Shown: positions 28,696 to 37,821, counted from the first letter of the stretch. The stretch is DNA of 64,000 bases from Cytobacillus solani (GCF_001420595.1 NZ_LJIX01000006.1:1429361-1493360); one strand, 5' to 3'. Notes: generated from the sequence alone by a model not told the origin. Made by a program: numbers and translations.

Positions 28696-29490
28696 ATGAA
28701 ATTTGCTATTACATCGAAAGGTGATACTAAATCGAATACGCTCATGCATAAAATGAAAACGTATTTATTAGATTTTGATCTAATATATGACGAAGAGCAG
28801 CCTGACATTGTTATCTCAGTAGGCGGGGATGGAACACTGCTGTATGCGTTCCACCGCTATACGGGACGTCTAGACAAAACCGCGTTTGTTGGCGTTCATA
28901 CAGGTCATTTAGGATTTTATGCGGATTGGGTCCCAGAGGAAATTGAAAAGCTTGTGATCGCCATTGCCAAAACTCCATTTCAGGTGATTGAATACCCATT
29001 AGTAGAGGTAATTATCCGCTATCAAAATGGAGGCCGAGAAACACGCTTCCTTGGATTAAATGAAGCCACTGTAAAAGCTGTTGATGCGACACTCGTTATG
29101 GATGTTGACATTCGCGGTCAGCACTTTGAACGGTTTAGAGGAGATGGACTTTGTGTTTCAACACCTTCAGGGAGTACTGCCTATAATAAGGCACTCGGTG
29201 GCGCCATCCTGCATCCTTCAATACCGGCAATTCAGCTTGCTGAAATGGCCTCAATCAATAATAAGGTTTTCCGGACAGTTGGCTCCCCGCTTGTCCTCCC
29301 GGCGCATCATACATGTACGCTGAAACCAGTAAATGCACCGGACTTTTTAATTGCTGTCGACCATTTAACCATGCTCCATAAAGATGTGAAGTCCATCCAA
29401 TTTCGCGTAGCCGATGAAAAAATTCGCTTTGCCCGCTTCCGGCCATTTCCATTCTGGAAAAGGGTTCATGACTCGTTTGTTGCGGACTAA
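28696..29490 (+). CDS. nadF: NAD kinase
   Basis: A 264-residue NAD kinase that makes NADP from NAD and ATP. The GGDGT motif ([15 protein letters not shown]) binds phosphate, and [17 protein letters not shown] is the conserved NAD-binding segment. ATG 28696 is preferred: its [10 protein letters not shown] equals the usual Bacillus start and GAGGAG lies upstream; an in-frame ATG at 28687 is also possible. It sits in the block relQ-nadF-yjbO, as in B. subtilis. Hairpin repeat E abuts its stop. Confidence 0.96.
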   Translation: MKFAITSKGDTKSNTLMHKMKTYLLDFDLIYDEEQPDIVISVGGDGTLLYAFHRYTGRLDKTAFVGVHTGHLGFYADWVPEEIEKLVIAIAKTPFQVIEYPLVEVIIRYQNGGRETRFLGLNEATVKAVDATLVMDVDIRGQHFERFRGDGLCVSTPSGSTAYNKALGGAILHPSIPAIQLAEMASINNKVFRTVGSPLVLPAHHTCTLKPVNAPDFLIAVDHLTMLHKDVKSIQFRVADEKIRFARFRPFPFWKRVHDSFVAD

Positions 29491-29614
29491 AGGAAAAGCG
29501 GAAGACGCCCGATTATCGGCGACAAGCATAAGACAGATCGTCAGGAAGGTTTGTACTTTAACCTTCATGACGAGATGACTTATGACCTCGAGCCGATGGC
29601 GTCTGGAGCTAGAC
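29490..29614 (-). repeat. Dispersed hairpin repeat, copy E1 (reverse)
   Basis: It starts in the stop codon region of nadF with AAGGAAAAGCGGAAG and ends AGCTAGAC. Read on the minus strand it has the family order GTCTAGCT ... CTCGAGG ... CATAAG / CTTATG ... CGCTTTTCC. Paired arms ATAAG/CTTAT, CGTCA/TGACG and AGGTT/AACCT are seen. Confidence 0.75.
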
Positions 29615-29660
29615 AAGGAAAAGCGGAAGACGCCCGATTATCGGCGACAAGCATAAGACG
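29615..29660 (-). repeat. Partial hairpin repeat, copy E2 (reverse)
   Basis: A 45-bp exact duplicate of 29490-29534 lies 125 bases downstream at 29615-29659. Only the left end of the element is present, so it is a truncated tandem copy. Confidence 0.8.
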
Positions 29661-29679
29661 AGCTGTTAAGAGGTATGTT

Positions 29680-30564
29680 ATGACAAGATTTCAATTACAA
29701 TGGCAAGTAACTGAGTCCGATGCCAATAAAATCATTAAGGATTTTTTAAAAGAAAAGCAAATTTCTAAAGCCGCATTAACAGATATAAAGTTTAAAGGCG
29801 GTTTTATTACAGTAAATGGATCGGAACAAACGGTCAGGTACTCGCTCAAGCAGGGTGATTGTCTCACCATCGGCTTTCCTGAAGAATATCCCAGTGAAGG
29901 AATGGAAGGTGAGAGGATTTCATTACATATCTTATATGAGGATGATTTTATACTCGTTGTGAATAAACCTGCAGGTATGAGTACGATTCCCTCAAGAGAA
30001 CATCCTGCTGGAAGCTTGGCCAATGCTTTGATTGGTCATTACGAACAAAAAGGTCTAAAAGCAACAGCCCATATTGTTACCAGACTTGATCGTGATACAT
30101 CTGGATTAGTACTTATTGCAAAACACCGGCATGTCCATCATTTATTAAGTGAACAGCAGAAAGCTAAAGGTGTGAAAAGAATATATGAGGCGTTTCCTGA
30201 AGGGGTTTTGACGAATCGTATTGGAGTAATTGAACAGCCAATTGCACGTAAAAAGGACAGCATCATTGAAAGAGAAGTCAGCCCGAATGGTCAGTATGCT
30301 TGTACGCGCTATGAAGTGATTTCCTGTTATCCGACTTTTACCCATTTAAAACTGCAATTACAAACAGGTCGAACGCATCAAATACGTGTTCATCTATCTT
30401 ATTTAGGCCATCCATTATTAGGGGATGATTTATATGGTGGAAGTGTGGACTTAATAAATAGACAAGCACTTCATTGCTGTGAGCTGAGCTTTTATCACCC
30501 GTTTTTGGAAGAACATCTAACCTTTCAGCAAGAGCTGCCTGAGGATATGAGGCAATTAATTTGA
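29680..30564 (+). CDS. yjbO: RluA/RluD-family pseudouridine synthase YjbO
   Basis: A 294-residue RNA pseudouridine synthase. HIVTRLDRDTSGLVLIAK contains the catalytic Asp in the RLD motif, and GRTHQIRVHLSYLGHPLLGD is the second signature. The N-terminal ~70 residues fit an S4-like RNA-binding part. ATG 29680 is chosen: AAGAGG is six bases before it and homologues begin at a similar point. The frame stays open another 43 codons upstream, but those codons are hairpin-repeat sequence. A terminator follows. The rRNA or tRNA target is not known. Confidence 0.92.
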   Translation: MTRFQLQWQVTESDANKIIKDFLKEKQISKAALTDIKFKGGFITVNGSEQTVRYSLKQGDCLTIGFPEEYPSEGMEGERISLHILYEDDFILVVNKPAGMSTIPSREHPAGSLANALIGHYEQKGLKATAHIVTRLDRDTSGLVLIAKHRHVHHLLSEQQKAKGVKRIYEAFPEGVLTNRIGVIEQPIARKKDSIIEREVSPNGQYACTRYEVISCYPTFTHLKLQLQTGRTHQIRVHLSYLGHPLLGDDLYGGSVDLINRQALHCCELSFYHPFLEEHLTFQQELPEDMRQLI

Positions 30565-30589
30565 AAAAGCCGGAGCTCCCGGCTTTTTT
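30564..30589 (+). terminator. Terminator of yjbO
   Basis: AAAAGCCGGGAGCT-type hairpin: AAAAGCCGG pairs with CCGGCTTTT and continues into Ts. Confidence 0.88.
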
Positions 30590-30671
30590 GCTTTGTAATG
30601 TAAATAGCTCAAAAAAAGGTTTTCGGAAGGATCCAATTGAGTAGATAAAGTGGTCAAGTACAATACGTTAA

Positions 30672-30826
30672 GCACCTAAAAAAGTAAAAACCTAGAAAAA
30701 GCGGTCACATAAAATTATTTTGCAGCCCGAAAAAGTAAAAAAACTAGGAAAGCGGTCACATAAAATTATTTTACAGCCCGAAAAAGTAAAAAACTAGGAA
30801 AAGTGGTCACATAAAATTATTCTAAA
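30672..30826. repeat. 51-bp tandem array, three units
   Basis: Units start at about 30672/30674, 30725 and 30776. Each contains AAAAGTAAAAA, CTAG(G)AAA, GYGGTCACATAAAATTATT and, in two of them, GCCCG. Units 2 and 3 are 51 bases each and nearly identical; unit 1 is a little diverged, and a further fragment (AAGTGGTCAAGTA) precedes it. The array fills the convergent gap between yjbO and prpE. No open frame and no terminator of its own are visible. Confidence 0.85.
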
Positions 30827-30867
30827 ACTCAATTTAGAAAAAAATTATTAACTATTACTCAAAGAAG

Positions 30868-31605
30868 TTAAATTTCTCGAAATTTCTCCTCCACAAGCGG
30901 CATCGTTGATGGAACTGAAACGATTTCCATTTCGGGGTATTTTAGAGCGGCTAATTTGTTGCCAAAAACCGCACCGGTATCAATATTGTATGTATTGTTT
31001 ACGATGCGAACTTCTTTAACTGGTGTATGTCCGTAAACGATGACAGCATCACCTTTATATTGTTTGGCCCAGTCACGCCTTACAGGAGAACCATCGGGAT
31101 GCTTTTCCCCCGTTATATCTCCATACAAAACAAAGGTTTTGACTTTATTTGAGTGTTTCCCAGTTAAATCTTCGCGGATACCTGCATGGGCAATAACGAG
31201 CTTCCCGTTATCAAGAATCAAATGTAATGGGGCATTTTCGTATAGATGAATAAATTTATCGCGAATCCTCTTCTTTTCTTTTTGATCAAGTGCTTCATAT
31301 TCGGCAACTGTCGTCTCGAGACCGTGTGTGTGCTGCACTTTATTGCCTAAAAAGAATCGATACAACTTATTGCAGTGATTCCCTGGAACATAGTAACCTA
31401 ACCCTTTATTGACAATGGCCGAAACCGCTTCAGCAACCTTCAGAGAATGGGGTCCACGATCCGTTAAATCACCGACAAAGGCTAATTTTCTTCCATTAGA
31501 ATTTATAGGAATCCCTTCAGAATCCCATTTATATCCGAGCTTATTTGTTAGCTCCTGAAATTCTTGATAGCATCCATGTATATCTCCTATAATATCTAAT
31601 TCCAT
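30868..31605 (-). CDS. prpE: Ap4A hydrolase / phosphatase PrpE
   Basis: A 245-residue calcineurin-like metallophosphoesterase. Metal-binding motifs are in order [13 protein letters not shown] and GNHCNK, with later His residues in VIAHAG and VYGHTP. PrpE of Bacillus is a symmetrical-type bis(5'-nucleosyl) tetraphosphatase and protein phosphatase linked to spore germination (family knowledge). ATG 31605 is preferred over an adjacent GTG because GGTAGGTG is better spaced. It lies on the minus strand, convergent with yjbO across the tandem array. Confidence 0.93.
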   Translation of the reverse strand: MELDIIGDIHGCYQEFQELTNKLGYKWDSEGIPINSNGRKLAFVGDLTDRGPHSLKVAEAVSAIVNKGLGYYVPGNHCNKLYRFFLGNKVQHTHGLETTVAEYEALDQKEKKRIRDKFIHLYENAPLHLILDNGKLVIAHAGIREDLTGKHSNKVKTFVLYGDITGEKHPDGSPVRRDWAKQYKGDAVIVYGHTPVKEVRIVNNTYNIDTGAVFGNKLAALKYPEMEIVSVPSTMPLVEEKFREI

Positions 31606-31831
31606 CACTTACACCTACCTTGGCTATTCTTATGTAGTCCATTTTATCATTTCATTTCTACAATTGTTCTATTCCATTGTCTTACAAGACCCAAATCTCC
31701 TGATGATTTAAATGCCTTTTTCAGGGGAAAGTAAATAAAAAATATGGAATTTAATTAATAGTAAGCGACAAAAAAGTAAAGATTTGCTAGTATTATGAGG
31801 TATTGAAGGCAATAAGGAAGGAGGGAATGAG

Positions 31832-33208
31832 ATGGAAGAAGTAAAAGAAGAGCATGCGGTCCATCACATAAATAAGGAAATACTAATCGATTCTTTAAAA
31901 AATGAAGATATTGAAGGATTTCGTGGAGAATTTTTGGAATTGCATCCTTATGACCAGGCTTCATTTTTTAAGGAATTGGATGAGGAGCATCGTGAGAAAA
32001 TTTATCATTACCTCTCGCCTGAGGAAATGGCAACACTATTTGAAAACCTAGAAATAGATGATGATGAATATAAAGATGTCCTTGCAGAAATGAATCCGAA
32101 TTACGCTGCTGACATGATTTCAAAGATGTATGTCGATGATGCAGTAGACGTATTAAATGAGCTTGAAAAGGAACAGGTAGTTAGCTATTTAACCATTATG
32201 GATGAAGAAGCAGCCCAGGAAATAAAGGATCTTCTTCATTATGAAGAGTATACAGCTGGAAGTATCATGACAACTGATTTCGTTTCAATATCAGCCAATC
32301 AAACGGTACGTTCAGCGATGTATATTTTAAAAAATGAGGCTCCAAAAGCGGAGACGATTTATTATATCTATGTCTTAGATGAGCACAGACGATTATTAGG
32401 TGTCATTTCATTAAGAGATTTAATTGTTAATGATGATGACACAATGATTGCAGATATAACCAATGACCGAATTGTTTCTGTTTCGGTTGGGGATGACCAG
32501 GAAGAGGTTGCCCGTAAAATAAAGGATTATAATTTCTTAGCCTTGCCTGTAGTCGATTTTCAAAATCACTTATTAGGAATTATTACGGTTGATGATGTTA
32601 TGGATGTCATGGAAGAAGAAGCATCTGATGATTATTCCAAGCTTGCTGCTGTATCGGATATGGATACGATCGACCGTAATCCACTCTCAGCGGCACGAAA
32701 GCGGCTCCCATGGCTGATTATCTTGTTGTTTCTCGGAATGATGACAGCAAGCTTAATTGGACGATTTGAGGAAACCTTAAATAAAGTAGCTATTTTAGCA
32801 GTTTTTATTCCGTTAATTGCCGGTATGGCTGGGAATACTGGAACCCAGGCTCTTGCGGTTGCTGTCCGTGGGATTGCGACAGGTGATTTGGAAAAGGAAA
32901 ATAAATGGAAGTTGATTGTAAGAGAAGCCGGTACCGGACTGATAACAGGTGCGATTTGCGGAGTTCTTGTATCAATTATCATTTTTATTTGGAAGGGGAA
33001 TATTTTTCTAGGCATACTCGTTGGTATTTCTATTTTATGTACTTTAATTGTAGCTACTTTAGCTGGCGCTCTAATTCCACTGATTATGCATAAGTTTAAG
33101 ATTGATCCAGCTGTTGCCTCAGGTCCATTCATTACAACAATAAATGATTTAATCAGCATATTAATTTATTTTGGTATGGCTACTTTATTCATGAGTTATC
33201 TGCTTTAG
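31832..33208 (+). CDS. mgtE: Magnesium transporter MgtE
   Basis: A 458-residue Mg2+ channel with the full MgtE architecture: an N-terminal acidic superhelical N domain (~20-130), two CBS domains (GSIMTTDFVSISANQTV ... and the second around VDFQNHLLGIITVDDVMDVM), then a membrane domain of five helices from ~285. PFITTINDLISILIYF near the end is the family's last-helix signature, and GNTGTQALAVAVRG is conserved in the pore. There is no M-box riboswitch upstream. AAGGAGGGA precedes the ATG. Its place beside yjbQ is not the B. subtilis arrangement. Confidence 0.95.
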   Translation: MEEVKEEHAVHHINKEILIDSLKNEDIEGFRGEFLELHPYDQASFFKELDEEHREKIYHYLSPEEMATLFENLEIDDDEYKDVLAEMNPNYAADMISKMYVDDAVDVLNELEKEQVVSYLTIMDEEAAQEIKDLLHYEEYTAGSIMTTDFVSISANQTVRSAMYILKNEAPKAETIYYIYVLDEHRRLLGVISLRDLIVNDDDTMIADITNDRIVSVSVGDDQEEVARKIKDYNFLALPVVDFQNHLLGIITVDDVMDVMEEEASDDYSKLAAVSDMDTIDRNPLSAARKRLPWLIILLFLGMMTASLIGRFEETLNKVAILAVFIPLIAGMAGNTGTQALAVAVRGIATGDLEKENKWKLIVREAGTGLITGAICGVLVSIIIFIWKGNIFLGILVGISILCTLIVATLAGALIPLIMHKFKIDPAVASGPFITTINDLISILIYFGMATLFMSYLL

Positions 33209-33282
33209 GTTATTAATATAAGGCGCATAGCATCATTAGTGGACAAAACTGATTTACTTATTTTTTCGAAAGGGGAGATTTG

Positions 33283-35145
33283 ATGGAAGAACATGGCGCA
33301 TCGGTTGCATCATTAGTAATAGTTATTATTGTTGCTTTTCTGACTCCCATTCTGCTGCATCGGTTGAAGATGAATTTTCTGCCTGTCGTTGTAGCAGAAA
33401 TATTAATGGGCTTAATCATTGGAAAAAGCGGATTTAATCTTGTTCATCCCGATATGTGGCTTGAGACTTTATCAACGCTTGGATTTATTTTTCTCATGTT
33501 CCTCAGTGGGTTAGAAATAGATTTTACTGCATTCTCTGGGAAGAAAAAGAGAGATAAGCTGCCGAGTGGGAAATTAGAACCGAATGCTTTCTTAGCATCA
33601 ACGATTATTTTTACAGGTATTTTTGCTGTTTCATTAGGATTGTCGTATCTGTTCGTCCTGATGGGCTTTATCGATAATGTATTCTTAATGACCTTAATTA
33701 TATCAACAATTTCATTAGGTGTTGTCGTTCCAACGTTAAAGGAAGCACATCTTATGAAAACGACAATTGGCCAAATTATTTTATTAGTAGCGGTCATTGC
33801 TGATCTTGTAACAATGATCTTACTTGCTGTTTTTGTTTCTTTATATGATGGAGGACAGGGTAATACATGGTTGTTGCTTATTCTCTTTGCAGCTGGAGTC
33901 CTACTGTATTTTATCGGGAGACGATTCAAAAATCGTAAATTTATTGAGGCGATGTCAACTGGAACCGTGCAAATTGGAACAAGGGCTGTATTTGCACTCA
34001 TAATTTTCCTTGTAGCACTTTCAGAAACAGTAGGGGCAGAGAATATTTTGGGAGCTTTCCTTGCAGGAGTACTCGTATCCTTATTAGCACCAAACCAAGA
34101 ACTCGTCCATAAGCTGGATTCATTCGGTTATGGTTTCTTAATCCCAATATTCTTTGTAATGGTTGGCGTAGATTTAGATGTATGGTCCTTATTAAGCGAT
34201 AAAAAAATGCTGATGTTAATTCCGCTATTACTAATTGGACTGCTAATATCGAAAATTCTTCCCGTTTATTTATTAAAACGGTGGTATGACAAAAATACTG
34301 TTATCGCTTCGGCATTCTTATTAACATCTACCTTATCATTAGTCATTGCAGCCGCAACGATTGGTGAAAGAATTGGGGTCATAACTTCTGAAATGAGCGG
34401 AACTTTAATTTTGGTAGCGGTCATTACAAGTATTTTCACACCAATTGTTTTTAAGAAGTTTTTCCCTAAGGAAAATAATATTGAAAAGAAATTGAAAGTG
34501 GCATTTATAGGAGCGAATCAGCTGACGTTGCCAGTCTATAGCGAGCTGAAATCGGGTTTATATGAACCAATCCTGTATCATAAAAAACTAGAAAAGGCAG
34601 ATAAGGGTATCTCGGATTCCTTATTTGAAATTATCGAATTGGAGGATTACTCTCTTCAAACGCTCGAGCAAACAGAGGCGATTCATTCCGATATTGTTGT
34701 TATTTCCACTGGAGAAGAGGAGGCAAATGCCACTCTTGCGATTGCATTTAAGGAATATGGAGTGGGTCGGGTGATTTGCCGTCTTGAAAGTCCTGATTTG
34801 CAGGAAAGTTTGTGGGACCATGACATCGAAGTATTTTCAGTATTAATGTCGCAAAAAACCTTGCTAAGAGCTTTGATTGAATCACCAAGCGTGATGAATA
34901 TATTAACGAATCAGGAAACCGCTCTTTATGAAATTAAGCTGTTAAATAACCAGTTTGAAGGGATGTCCTTAAGAGCATTCCCGTTCACTGGTGATGTTAT
35001 TTTCGTACGGATATTCCGTGGACATGACTCCATTGTTCCGCATGGGGATACAGAGCTTCAAATAAATGACCGATTAATTGTTACAGGAACGAAGGAATAT
35101 GTTGATGAGCTCAAACGTGAGCTGGAGTTTTGCGAGTGGTGTTAA
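33283..35145 (+). CDS. yjbQ: CPA2-family cation/proton antiporter with RCK domain
   Basis: A 620-residue monovalent cation:proton antiporter. About twelve helices (residues ~5-385) form the Na_H_exchanger domain, followed by a regulatory RCK part: a TrkA-N-like Rossmann segment from KVAFIGANQLTLPVYSEL to ~530 and a TrkA-C domain at the end (MSLRAFPFTGDVIFVRIFRG...). Matches B. subtilis YjbQ in size and position. The ion, Na+ or K+, cannot be read from the sequence. ATG 33283 follows AAGGGGAG. Own terminator follows. Confidence 0.9.
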   Translation: MEEHGASVASLVIVIIVAFLTPILLHRLKMNFLPVVVAEILMGLIIGKSGFNLVHPDMWLETLSTLGFIFLMFLSGLEIDFTAFSGKKKRDKLPSGKLEPNAFLASTIIFTGIFAVSLGLSYLFVLMGFIDNVFLMTLIISTISLGVVVPTLKEAHLMKTTIGQIILLVAVIADLVTMILLAVFVSLYDGGQGNTWLLLILFAAGVLLYFIGRRFKNRKFIEAMSTGTVQIGTRAVFALIIFLVALSETVGAENILGAFLAGVLVSLLAPNQELVHKLDSFGYGFLIPIFFVMVGVDLDVWSLLSDKKMLMLIPLLLIGLLISKILPVYLLKRWYDKNTVIASAFLLTSTLSLVIAAATIGERIGVITSEMSGTLILVAVITSIFTPIVFKKFFPKENNIEKKLKVAFIGANQLTLPVYSELKSGLYEPILYHKKLEKADKGISDSLFEIIELEDYSLQTLEQTEAIHSDIVVISTGEEEANATLAIAFKEYGVGRVICRLESPDLQESLWDHDIEVFSVLMSQKTLLRALIESPSVMNILTNQETALYEIKLLNNQFEGMSLRAFPFTGDVIFVRIFRGHDSIVPHGDTELQINDRLIVTGTKEYVDELKRELEFCEWC

Positions 35146-35157
35146 AGTTGTTGTGAG

Positions 35158-35192
35158 CTAGTCTGCTAGATAAAACGGCAGACTAGTTTTTT
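35158..35192 (+). terminator. Terminator of yjbQ
   Basis: CTAGTCTGC pairs exactly with GCAGACTAG, followed by six Ts. Confidence 0.9.
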
Positions 35193-35290
35193 ACTGTCTT
35201 TTTTCAGCAAGATTCCTTTTCTTTTTATCGAATGTATAGTAAAATTAGCACTAGGTACTAATAACTTGTAATAATTCAGGAGGATTTAAA

Positions 35291-36061
35291 ATGACACTTT
35301 CATTAAATGGGAAAACATTTGTTGTTATGGGTGTTGCCAATAAACGCAGTATTGCATGGGGAATTGCTAGATCGCTTCATACAGCTGGAGCACGCTTAAT
35401 TTTCACATATGCAGGTGAAAGAATGGAAAAAGGCGTTCGAGAGCTAGCGGAATCACTAGGGGATGGACAATCTCTAGTCCTTCCTTGTGATGTAACAGTC
35501 GATGAAGAAATTGCAAAATGCTTTGGGGAAATTAAAGAGAAGGCTGGTATAATCCACGGAGTGGCACATTGTATTGCGTTTGCAAATAAGGAAGAGCTTC
35601 AAGGCGATTACATGAATACAACTCGAGATGGCTTTTTGCTGGCACATAATATCAGCTCGTATTCCTTAACTGCTGTTGCAAAGGAAGCTAAGAAGTTAAT
35701 GACTGAAGGCGGAAGTATTGTGACATTAACGTATCTTGGCGGGGAGCGCGCAATCAAAAATTATAATGTCATGGGCGTTGCAAAAGCATCTCTTGATGCA
35801 AGTGTGAAATATTTAGCAGCAGACTTAGGAAAAGATGGAATCAGAGTTAATTCAATTTCTGCTGGACCAATCCGTACATTATCTGCTAAAGGGGTAAGTG
35901 ATTTCAATTCAATTTTGAAAGAGATTGAAGAACGTTCACCACTTCGCAGAACAACCACTCCTGAAGAGGTTGGCGATACAGCTGTATTCTTATTTAGTGA
36001 GTTATCACGAGGAATTACAGGAGAAAATATTCACGTTGATTCTGGTTTCCATATCGTCTAA
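35291..36061 (+). CDS. fabI: Enoyl-ACP reductase FabI
   Basis: A 256-residue short-chain dehydrogenase-type enoyl-ACP reductase, the last step of each fatty-acid elongation cycle. It starts MTLSLNGKTFVVMGVANKRS, the FabI nucleotide-binding start with GVANKRSIAWGIA. The active site is Y-N-V-M-G-V-A-K within the Y-x6-K pattern, and SAGPIRTLSAKGVSDF is the substrate loop. AGGAGG precedes the ATG. The thiamine genes found before fabI in B. subtilis are absent here. Confidence 0.97.
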   Translation: MTLSLNGKTFVVMGVANKRSIAWGIARSLHTAGARLIFTYAGERMEKGVRELAESLGDGQSLVLPCDVTVDEEIAKCFGEIKEKAGIIHGVAHCIAFANKEELQGDYMNTTRDGFLLAHNISSYSLTAVAKEAKKLMTEGGSIVTLTYLGGERAIKNYNVMGVAKASLDASVKYLAADLGKDGIRVNSISAGPIRTLSAKGVSDFNSILKEIEERSPLRRTTTPEEVGDTAVFLFSELSRGITGENIHVDSGFHIV

Positions 36062-36071
36062 ATAATAAAGC

Positions 36072-36110
36072 AAAAAAACGACCTGCTCACATAGTGAAGC
36101 AGGTTTTTTT
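36072..36110 (+). terminator. Terminator of fabI
   Basis: ACCTGCT pairs with AGCAGGT, followed by seven Ts. Confidence 0.88.
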
Positions 36111-36184
36111 CATTCCTCAAGCAACGTCATCAGCCATTTTGCATACATATAGGGTGAACACATATGTCTTGGAGGTGGATGATA

Positions 36185-36763
36185 ATGACAAAAAGGAAAG
36201 AGAAGGAACCATTGTTTTACATTCAACAGCCTACCTTTCAATTTCCTACCATAAAAATGCAGGAAACTTACTCCAGTAAAAGAGCTGAATCACTAAAAGA
36301 GGCTCAAATGAACGAATCGATAGAGACGAAAGCAAAACAAGAAGTAGAAGAGGAAAAGTTATCTGGCACGAAGTTTCAAAAAGAAGCCCATGGAGAAAAA
36401 TTAATTAAAGCTGACTTATTCCAAGAGGAAAAGATCCAGGATACTCTGGAAGAGTTTGAAACAGATCGCAGAAAAAAAGAGGAAAACACTGCATTATCAT
36501 TTCGTACAGAACGAAAGCCTTCATTTCAAAGAGTAAAAAGCTTTAAAGAAATGAATATTATGGAGCGGCTCCAATATTTAATGGAGTTTCCAAAGCAGCT
36601 GCCGCCAGTTCCGTGTTTATTTATTGCAAATGGGAATACGGTTAAGGGGTTTCTAAACGATCAATTAAATGAGTTTATTGAAATTAAACTGCTCAATGGA
36701 GAGACTATGAAGATTTCGTTAAGTGAGTTAGAGGATATCAAAATGATCGGTTTACGAAGATGA
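36185..36763 (+). CDS. cotO: Spore coat protein CotO
   Basis: A 192-residue coat protein. The N-terminal ~130 residues are Glu/Lys-rich and low-complexity; the conserved CotO domain is C-terminal (PPVPCLFIANGNTVKGFL... to SELEDIKMIGLRR). CotO helps outer coat assembly and encasement in Bacillus (family knowledge). ATG 36185 is chosen: GGAGGTG ends seven bases before it and MTKRKEKEPLFYIQQP resembles CotO starts. It is convergent with cotZ, with a shared terminator between them. Confidence 0.9.
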   Translation: MTKRKEKEPLFYIQQPTFQFPTIKMQETYSSKRAESLKEAQMNESIETKAKQEVEEEKLSGTKFQKEAHGEKLIKADLFQEEKIQDTLEEFETDRRKKEENTALSFRTERKPSFQRVKSFKEMNIMERLQYLMEFPKQLPPVPCLFIANGNTVKGFLNDQLNEFIEIKLLNGETMKISLSELEDIKMIGLRR

Positions 36764-36769
36764 TCGATG

Positions 36770-36803
36770 AAAAAAGCCAGTCGTATATTTAACGACTGGC
36801 TAC
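36770..36803. terminator. Bidirectional terminator cotO / cotZ
   Basis: AGCCAGTCGT pairs with ACGACTGGCT, preceded by AAAAA and followed by a mixed T-rich sequence. It is a strong terminator for cotZ on the minus strand; the T run for cotO is weaker. Confidence 0.8.
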
Positions 36804-36817
36804 ATTTCGATTGAAAT

Positions 36818-37324
36818 TTAATCTTCACAAATGCCAAGAAAGACGTCATCGATACATTGAACTGCACAGAAGCAGCTTAGATCTACAGTAATACAACTAT
36901 CTGTAGCCCGGAAGTAGTCAACTTTACAAACCTTTTCAAGATCAATGCAGCAATTTTTTGCTAAGTCAACTGTTCTATCGTTATCTGGTCCAGGAATTCT
37001 ATTTACCGGTTCAAGAACACGAAGTACTGCGCAGCAATTATCAAAGATATCTTCTACTCGGAAGAAGATTGAAACACATGCACACTCGTTTCCTGTGAAA
37101 AATGCATGAAACGGTGATCCGTCAGCAGTTTTTAAAACAAAAACACGAGTATCTGGATGTCTATGTTTCTTTTTTCCAGGTGAGATATGCCCAAGTGGCT
37201 CTAAGAAACAGTTGGAAGGACATTCACATACATCTTCTGCATTATCTTGAATATCTTTTATTGCACGAACTACTTCGCACACACAGCTGTTGCCTTTGAA
37301 GTCGCCTTTTTTTCCACAACCCAT
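36818..37324 (-). CDS. cotZ: CotZ/CotY/ExsY-type cysteine-rich coat protein
   Basis: A 168-residue Cys-rich protein of the CotY/CotZ/ExsY family that self-assembles into a disulfide-linked coat crust or exosporium layer. It starts MGCGKKGDF and has Cys pairs throughout (CVCEVVRAIKDIQ, CECPSNCF, ECACVSIFFRVEDI, NCCAVLRVLEP, NCCIDLEKVCKVDYF). CVCEVVRAIKDIQ is the family N-terminal signature. Only one copy is present here. AGGAGG precedes the start on the minus strand. Confidence 0.93.
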   Translation of the reverse strand: MGCGKKGDFKGNSCVCEVVRAIKDIQDNAEDVCECPSNCFLEPLGHISPGKKKHRHPDTRVFVLKTADGSPFHAFFTGNECACVSIFFRVEDIFDNCCAVLRVLEPVNRIPGPDNDRTVDLAKNCCIDLEKVCKVDYFRATDSCITVDLSCFCAVQCIDDVFLGICED

Positions 37325-37399
37325 TTTATTTCCTCCTTGTTTAATTCTTGTGATACTACACTAATAACATATTGCCGAAGTACCCAATGGGTAACGGAC

Positions 37400-37434
37400 A
37401 AACGCCTTGTTTTATGAAAAAATAGGCGTTTTTT
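37400..37434 (+). terminator. Hairpin with T run upstream of yjcA
   Basis: AACGCC pairs with GGCGTT across ~18 bases, followed by TTTTT. It lies between the divergent cotZ and yjcA genes, where no plus-strand transcript is expected from upstream; it could be an attenuator of yjcA. Confidence 0.45.
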
Positions 37435-37464
37435 CGAAATAAATAAGTGCTGGAGGTATTGAAT

Positions 37465-37821
37465 ATGTATATTTCATTTATGGAATTGCTTATATTAGCA
37501 TTGGCTAGCTTTCGCCTAACAAGACTGCTTGTCTATGATAAAATAACTGAATTTATTAGACGGCCATTTTTTGAAGAACTAGAAGAGACAAATAAGGATG
37601 GGGAGGTAGAAATTTATTTAGTTCCTAAAAAAGGGGGCATTCGCGGATTCTTCGGTAATTTGCTTAGCTGTTACTGGTGTACGGGTGTATGGTCCTCTAT
37701 CATTTTATGTTTATTGTATTTATTCAATATGCCCCTTACATTGCCAATCCTTCTTGTTTTAGCTGTTGCTGGCTTAGCAGCATTGATTGAAACAGCTATA
37801 CAGAATTGGATGGAAAATTAG
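37465..37821 (+). CDS. yjcA: DUF1360 sporulation membrane protein YjcA
   Basis: A 118-residue protein of the DUF1360 family. It has an N-terminal amphipathic/hydrophobic helix (MYISFMELLILALASFRLTR), a conserved SCYWCTGVW motif in the middle and two C-terminal helices. B. subtilis YjcA is a sporulation protein encoded near cotV/spoVIF, which fits the block here. ATG 37465 is chosen, seven bases after GGAGGT. The two Cys in CYWC might be redox active or bind metal; that is inference. Confidence 0.85.
   Translation: MYISFMELLILALASFRLTRLLVYDKITEFIRRPFFEELEETNKDGEVEIYLVPKKGGIRGFFGNLLSCYWCTGVWSSIILCLLYLFNMPLTLPILLVLAVAGLAALIETAIQNWMEN

Noticed and set aside
29551-29679. Long N-terminus of YjbO
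   Set aside because: This stretch is repeat-derived DNA; a ribosome-binding site and family-like start lie at 29680.
30672-30826. CRISPR array
   Set aside because: The whole 51-base unit repeats with no variable spacers, there are only three units, and no cas gene is nearby. The same applies to 56778-56933.
31640-31831. M-box magnesium riboswitch before mgtE
   Set aside because: None of the conserved M-box segments or a terminator with alternative pairing is visible in the gap.
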